Origin: Triglochin maritima | Lineage: Eukaryota; Streptophyta; Magnoliopsida; Alismatales; Juncaginaceae | Assembly: GCA_963682175.1 (NCBI GenBank) | Contig: OY821784.1 | Coordinates: 29,183,621 to 29,247,620 of the forward strand | Length of the DNA stretch: 64,000 nucleotides | Direction of reading: 5' to 3' | In this document: positions 58,227 to 64,000 of the stretch, piece by piece | How positions within the stretch are numbered: the first letter of the stretch is position 1 | Layout of the letters: every line of letters starts with the position of its first letter | Notes under the pieces: model-generated | Databases searched by the model: none | Told to the model about the DNA's origin: nothing | The model's input: the letters and a program-made list of their open reading frames with translations, nothing else | Translations under genes and position numbers: made by a program

Positions 58227-59570
58227 ATTAGAGGAGTCACAACAAATAAAAAAATGTAATGGCATCTGTGCAAAAGTTCTCACTAGTGGCATGAATGAAA
58301 ATGGTCAGTATTCTTTCCCATTTTGTCAAAACATGTTATTTGAAATGAAATGGATGCATTCCATATACTTCCACACTCAACAAAGCAATACAAGCTTGGT
58401 AACGGTACATGTACTTACTCAGCCCTTTAACACACCTTATATTTTTTTGGATAGTTTTCCAATCCTTCATGTTTGCGTTGGATTGATATCAACTCACCAT
58501 GCTCACAACAATGTAGATATTCGGTGTAGTACACATTATAGCATAGATAAGGCTTACTACAACACTAAAATGTTTACTTGAGTCCATTTTGGATTGCACT
58601 AAAAAAGTCTCAAGATGTAAATCAAGGCTCAAGTGAACCCCTTCTCAACATTAGTGTTGATTGGTTTGCAGCTTTTCATATGTTATCATTTGAAGACATG
58701 GTTAAAGTAGGTTTCTTGAGATAAGTCAAAACATCGATCTTTTGGTTTTATATGTAACCACCTTGACTCGAAAAACATAATTTGCTTTGCCTATGCCTTT
58801 CATATCAAAGAACAAAGGAACAATCACTCTTTAATGGATTTTAGTAAACTCTTTGCTATTGTCAAGAAGATTCAGAATGAACAAGTTACCGTTGATTCTC
58901 TTTATGTTAACAATGTGATCTTTATTATGCAGAGGAGTAACGTCCTATCTGGGAACCTACATTGATCTTGAGTTTGGTCCATCAACTATGAGTCCCCTGA
59001 CCCACAACATGCACCCACATTAATTACCACAAAACTTATCTTTGGTGGTGTTTTGGTAGTAGAACTCATGTCCACATATATAACATATTGCCTTTTAGTC
59101 CTTAATCATGTTTATTTTGATGATGATTGATAACGTGGCCTTAATTCATGCACAATCAATCAATCTAGTGAAACATATTTCAATCATATCATATATACAT
59201 GTATGGTGCATATCTTAATCTTGTTAGTTGCCAAGGACATAAAGGATCAAGGAATAAATACTCAAGGAATGTAACCGTTTATAATTTATAAGGTAGAATT
59301 TTGGGTAAATCGGAGTACTAAACTCTTGCTCCAGTTGTCTGAATTCTTCATAAAGAAAACAATCTTTTGAGCCACCCAGATTCGGACGACTAAATCATTA
59401 TCCTAGTCATCTGAACACATCATTAGTGAACCCCGACTTTATTCAGCCTAGTTTCGGACGTCCCATTCCTTCATTTAGTTGTCTAAACATTTTTCTGAAT
59501 TACCAAATATTTTCCTTGATTTATTTCGGACAACCAATCTACCAAATCAGTCCTCCGCATTCACACCTCA
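58227..59570. repeat. Unclassified dispersed repeat, unit B right part
   Basis: Collinear with 23408-24620 of unit A (GGCATGAATGAAAATGGTCAG, GTTGATTGGTTTGCAGC, the TTCGGACGAC motifs). Unit B has extra sequence near 58930-58975. ATTAG at 58227-58231 is the right target duplication of the nest. Confidence 0.7.
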
Positions 59571-60905
59571 ATCTTTAAGCGAAATTAAAATAATAAATTC
59601 CAATCAATTTACTGAACCGAAAACACAATTTTTTTATAATTCTAACTAAATTTTGGGAGAACCTCCCCTATATTTTTTATATCAATTTTTTTCAAAAAAC
59701 CTGTATTGACCTGAAAAATTCCTATGATTCAAGTACAAGCATTACAATATCGTCAATTCATCAAACACAAATCATAAAATCCAATCCTAAATCTTAAATA
59801 CTAAATCTAATCCTAAATCTTACAAGATCATTGCATGATTGACATGGTGCAAAATCCATGTTAGTTCCGCTAAAATTACGTACATCAGAGCAAGAATATG
59901 GAAGAGGAAAGCAGAGAAATGGGGAGAAACAAAAAGATGGTTTTTCTTTCTTTTTCTCTCCGTTTCTCTCACTTCCTCTCCATTTCAACAAACGCTCAAC
60001 GACCAAGTCGACTACCTCTAAATCGACTACCCCTAAAGTCAATCCTAAAACCAGCAACGAATTTAGAAGCCAACTTTAAATCATAATCAAATTAGAAACG
60101 ACTAAGTCAACTAACCATAGGTCATAAAGTCAAACTTGAATATAAAATCCAATATGAAATCCTAAATTCAAATCAAATACGTAGTTCAATTTCAAATCTA
60201 AAATTCAAAATTGAATCTAAAATCCATTATCGATCCATAAATCCAATATCGATTCATAAATCAAAATTGTAACCAAAATTAAATCCATAATCTAGAAGCA
60301 ACTTCATAATACCAAATGAAATCCTAAATCATATATCAAATTTGTAATACAAAATCGATCTTATGATCCAAATTGAATTGCTATAAAACCAACAACGAAT
60401 TATAAATCAAATTTCAAACCACTAAGTCGACTACTCATAGACCGAAAGCCTAACTAATTTTAAACTAACAAGACTAATCCCAAACTGTATCCTAAATCAA
60501 TTCGTAAACCTAGAATTTTACAAGAATTTGGGCAGAACCTCCCCTATAATTTTGATATTGGAATTTTTAAATTTTGTATTGACAAGAAAACAATATGTAT
60601 TGTTCACAACAATATCATACACAATAACATCACACACGTCACACATATCACACACATCATATGTATCTAATACGTACATAGTTTTATTAATGCAAATTCT
60701 AACAAATCAAACTTCACATTAAGTTTAATCTAACATTAAATTATATAAATTTTCTAAATTATATAAATCTAGTTTAATCTATACAAATTATCTAAATAAA
60801 TCATACAAAGATAATTACAACCTAATTCAAATCATATACATCTAACAAATTGTCGACAAAATACAATTTCTAAAAAATCAGAAAAAATTCCAAACAACAA
60901 AAAAA
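59571..60905 (-). mobile_element. Probable CACTA non-coding region, A-rich
   Basis: Two copies of a GGGAGAACCTCCCCTATA / GGCAGAACCTCCCCTATA phrase (59650, 60530) followed by TTGTATTGAC(A/C)(A/T)GAA. Between them are many short AAATCCTAAATC / CGATTCATAAATC repeats. No transposase domain was found. The right neighbour has clear CACTA subterminal motifs, so this is probably the same element. Confidence 0.4.
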
Positions 60906-61380
60906 GGAGTGAGGGGGAAGTGAGGGTTGTGGGGGAGGTGGGTATTATGGTGGAGTGGAGGAGGCAGTCGTTTAGGGTGGTGGAGGTGGCTGGGTAGGGG
61001 GTGGGTCTGGAGGGGAGGGGGAGGTGGGGATTGTGGTGGTCAAGAGGTGGGGTTGGGGCTGGGTAGGGGATGGTCTTCGGGTGGGTCTGGAGGAGGGGGA
61101 TGGTCGGACGAGTAGCAGGATGGTCGGCGAGTGTATGGGAGGGGGATGTTTGGGTGGACAGGAGGGGGTTGTTTGGGGGGGACGGGAGGGGGTCGGAGGA
61201 AGACCGTGGCTTTGGGTGTGGGTGGTCGGCGAGTGAGGGGGCTACCTGAAGTGTGGCGAGGAGGGAGGCAAGGAGGAGCATCGCGCACGGAGGGATTGCA
61301 TAGGTGGTGGCGGAGGAGTCATGGAGGAGGTGGGAGGAGTCGCGGCGGAGGCGGCAGAGTCATTTGGCTTGGGCTGTTTA
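60906..61380. repeat. Long G-rich tract
   Basis: The plus strand is dominated by GGGTGG, GGAGGGGG and GGTGGAGG runs, including G7 near 61175. Many runs of three or more G lie within a few bases of each other. The minus strand gives a proline-rich 149-codon frame, an expected by-product of C-rich sequence. Confidence 0.8.
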
Positions 61381-61430
61381 TGGGGGCTACACCGACGGAC
61401 CCTATCCGTCGGTGTTATGTGATGATACGT

Positions 61431-62844
61431 TGTTGAACGTTTTAATTAAACCGCAAGTGCACGGCCGCGATGAAGCGGTGGCAAGTACGGGTCGTCCTCA
61501 GGGAGGTGAGTAGTCTCTTGCTTGTACGAAATCAAGTGGCGAAAAAAATGGAGAAGAGAGTTGGTTACGCTAATCTAGACTACGCTACACTAAAGAGCAT
61601 GAAATGCGAACGAAACAAACAAACGATGGAATAAGAACTAAACTAAGAACAAAGGAAGAACGCTGGAATACAGAAATGGGAAAACCCCTAAGGGGTGGAG
61701 TGAGTGCACACAAGTAAAGAGGTGGGTGTAGAATACATTCTTTAAGCACATGAAGGTGGTGTTTATCAAGCGTAGGAAGTGTCTAAATGTTATGGCAAAA
61801 CCTATCAATCTATTCACCAACTTAGTTGATTAACATTTACATATGCAAGGTGTTTATTTCAGAACCTAAACAAGCATGAGAGGTGTCTAATCATTTTGGC
61901 AAAACTCATCAAGTTATAAATTCTATCCTAAACAAGCAAGCATACATTCATGTTTAATCAACACATTGAAATTAAAGCATTCATCCCATTCTCTAATGCA
62001 TGTATGTACATCTACTCCACCCCCCAAAGGGGATGGAACTACTCACTAAACATTACACTAATTATTAAACTATGGAAAGAAAGCATATTAAAACTAAGCT
62101 AGAATTAAAAGACGATTAAACTAAAACATGCACAAACAATTAAAGAAGCATAAAACAAACAATGAAAGAAACACAAAACTTTATTGATAAAATGACTCAC
62201 ATTAAAAGTAGCATCCTCCTACTTTAGTGTGTGCTTCAAGGCCTCACTTCTAGTAGGAAGAATAGCCACTTAAAATATGGAGTGATTACAAAAGGAGGTG
62301 AAGAGTTCTATTTATAGGCATGGAAAAAGCTAATTCGGGACAATCCCCCGACGTGGGACTAAACAGACACCAAAAATAGCCTAAACGAACATTAATACAA
62401 GTCCAGGAGAAATTTGAGCGCATTTGGGCCAAAAGTGACCGCCAATTAGCTGTCTTGGACCGCTAATTAGCGGTCTACAGTGTCCGGATCGCTCTGGAAT
62501 TTCTTGTGGGCTTTTCTGGAAGGCTTTGTTGGTATTTGATGCATCTATTGTGCATGTTGGAGCTTTGACCCGAATAGAATTGCCAAAATACTCCCCATGA
62601 TGGTGAGGGGTATTCTGTTTTGCTCTTAGGTCCTTCGGTCTTGCATTCAGGTCCTTCTTCCTTGCATCTTGGTCCACAGATCTCACAATTCAGTCCTTTT
62701 TCCCAGCTTTTGGGTCCCTTTATGCTTTATCTCTTCAAACCTATTTATTCCTGAAAACTAAACATAAAACTCGTAACATAGCATTATTTAGGTGAAAGAT
62801 AATGGATATAAGATACAAATATAAGCATGAAATGATGTCAATCA
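61431..62844 (-). repeat. Complete Athila-like solo LTR
   Basis: 1414 bp, TGTTGAACG...GTCAATCA, flanked by TACGT on both sides (61426-61430 and 62845-62849). This copy fixes the LTR ends of the family. TATA box at 62308-62316; palindrome pair at 62437-62476. Confidence 0.95.
62308..62316 (-). promoter_or_regulatory. TATA box of the solo Athila-like LTR
   Basis: CTATTTATA in plus reading, preceded on the minus strand by the conserved AGCTTTTTCCATGCC block. Confidence 0.5.
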
Positions 62845-63292
62845 TACGTCGGTATAATAGCTAAAGAAACGTTCCATTTTTATCTCCGAGTGATATTATC
62901 CGTTGGTAATTTGAAGGACTGATACACCGACGGACCATATCCGTCAGTGTTATGTAATGAAACGTCGATGTAATAGCCAAAGAAACGTTCGATTTTCAAA
63001 GTTATCACCGATAAATATTATCCGTCAGTGATTAGATGGACTGCTACACCCACGTTTGTGATCCGTTAGTGTTAACAACTCCATTTGTCGGCGTACGTAT
63101 TTGTGCGAAAAAAAATTACGCCTGCATTTTTATTGAACGAAAAACTACACTGACGGTAGTGCACCGTTAGTGTTATTACTAATGTCCGTCGGATGGACAA
63201 AAGTCCGTCAGATATCTATATTCGTCATTCGTTCGTATCCTACACCGATGAATAATACAACAGCGGATATATGTCTGTCGGTGATGCCCATA

Positions 63293-63304
63293 TTTCTAGT
63301 AGTG
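63293..63304 (-). repeat. CACTA terminal inverted repeat
   Basis: CACTACTAGAAA on the minus strand. It closely resembles the CACTACAAGAAA-type ends of plant En/Spm elements and lies directly at the edge of the subterminal repeats. Confidence 0.7.
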
Positions 63305-63560
63305 TGTAGTTGTACGGTGTAATCAGAAACGTCGAGTATGTACCATCGTTGTATTGTATAACTAGATCATGGAAAAGCCTATTTGCGCTTTTCGGGTTCC
63401 AATTTTTCCAAATCAAAAGACATAATATGTACAATTCATCCATCATAGCAGCCTCAAACACATAACCCGAACAATACATTCATACAATCGTCTAAAATAG
63501 AACACAATACATTTATTCAAACACCACATTAAAACAAAAAAGGTTGTAAATATATTGAAT
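63305..63560. repeat. Paralog of the copia target site (empty site)
   Basis: 63308-63510 aligns with 29938-29982 joined to 34007-34170 and has no copia element. It shows what the copia element interrupted. Confidence 0.75.
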
Positions 63561-64000
63561 TTGAAGTTTTCATTCACAAAGTATGCAATTGAAGTTTGTT
63601 AATGATAAAAGTAGAAAAAGAACACTACAAAAAATCTTACCTTTCCAAACCTTTAGTGGCATCTTCACCCGAAGGTCCGTCATCATCATCCCGTCTTGGT
63701 GGAGGTTACGGGTGGCAATGGGTATCCAGAACCGGTCAAACAGATTTGAATCAGATGGTACCGAGCTGAAACCAAACCAGGGTAAAATGGAGATGGTCGG
63801 ATCTGGTTACATAATTTCAGACCCGATCCAGTTCCGGTTTGGTTCTGATTCTAGCTACTTGAACTAGATCCGATAGTGGGATATTATTGGAAAAACCCCT
63901 AAAATGTTGCTATAAGAAATGGAAAACAATTTGTACAGGTAAAAACTGAGAAATTTAAAGGTTTTGTGTCGATTACTATTCAAACGGATATGATTCTGGG
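63561..64000. other. Window end, unassigned
   Basis: 63705-63880 is a GGTTC/GATCCGGT-rich tract after GGGTGGCAATGGGTATCC, a phrase often seen at the edge of small plant DNA transposons. The 94-codon frame across it is low-complexity. CACTACAAAAAATC at 63623-63636 resembles a CACTA end but has no subterminal repeats beside it. Confidence 0.25.

Larger units (their letters stand above)
61381..63304 (-). mobile_element. CACTA subterminal repeats and one terminal inverted repeat
   Basis: Pairs of ACACCGACGGA and TCCGTCGGTGT in both orientations (61389-61414, 62930-62955 and on to 63290), the arrangement of CACTA subterminal transposase-binding repeats. 63293-63304 reads TTTCTAGTAGTG, the inverse of a CACTACTAGAAA terminus. 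The following TGT could be a 3-bp target copy, but the other end is not seen. A solo LTR interrupts the region at 61431-62844. Confidence 0.7.

Noticed and set aside
60832..61281. 149-codon proline-rich minus frame
   Set aside because: A by-product of the C-rich strand; no domain, and stop-free frames are expected in such composition.
63623..63636. CACTACAAAAAATC as a second CACTA terminus
   Set aside because: No subterminal repeats adjoin it and no partner end or target duplication was found; a short A-rich match is likely by chance.
63705..63880. hAT-type transposon end
   Set aside because: The GGGTGGCAATGGGTATCC phrase and GGTTC-rich tract are suggestive, but neither an inverted partner nor an 8-bp target duplication is visible before the window ends.

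Overview
This is a nuclear window from a flowering plant, most likely a eudicot. It is AT-rich and made almost entirely of transposable elements: Ty3/gypsy elements (a Tekay-like chromovirus and an Athila-like gag-protease family primed by tRNA-Asp), a Ty1/copia family primed by initiator tRNA-Met, a 2.1-kb LTR family known here only from LTRs, and CACTA (En/Spm) DNA-transposon remnants. I found no convincing host protein gene, no rRNA or tRNA gene and no CRISPR array. Every transposon gene seen carries stops, frameshifts or deletions. The species cannot be told from the sequence.

Layout. 1-12.7 kb: a scrambled cluster of Athila-like pieces: a plus-strand LTR with its primer binding site fused to a minus-strand LTR, then LTR / 3' non-coding / LTR / gag-protease / LTR / 3' non-coding, cut by a 2.1-kb-family LTR with part of its leader. 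12.7-14.5 kb: two arrays of a roughly 20-bp hairpin-like repeat. 15.2-21.9 kb: a broken CACTA transposase split by two LTR insertions, one of which holds another solo LTR. 22-25.5 kb: an unclassified repeat unit that recurs, interrupted, at 34.2-59.6 kb. 26.8-28.4 kb: a diverged plus-strand LTR between imperfect 70-bp direct repeats. 29.98-34.0 kb: a copia element with matching target-site duplications that lacks protease and integrase. 34.65-58.2 kb: a five-level nest. 59.6-63.3 kb: CACTA non-coding and subterminal sequence containing a solo LTR.

The nest, outermost first: solo chromovirus-type LTR (34648-58226), Tekay-like element (35677-58205), Athila-like gag-protease element (37646-51472), copia element lacking reverse transcriptase and RNase H (41724-47725), solo 2.1-kb LTR (45380-47510). 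All five lie on the minus strand. Four have recognisable target-site duplications (one is only AAAAA). The Athila-like element has an imperfect one and a truncated outer LTR end.

Themes worth following: (i) unrelated LTR families carry arrays of short palindromes, either a paired GACCGCCAATTGGCGGTC type (Athila-like and copia) or a GGTCGACCG type (Tekay-like and the 2.1-kb family); (ii) the two copia copies have complementary deletions; (iii) empty-site paralogs inside the window support two of the insertions. LTR boundaries come from comparing copies by eye and may be off by a few bases where no target duplication is visible.
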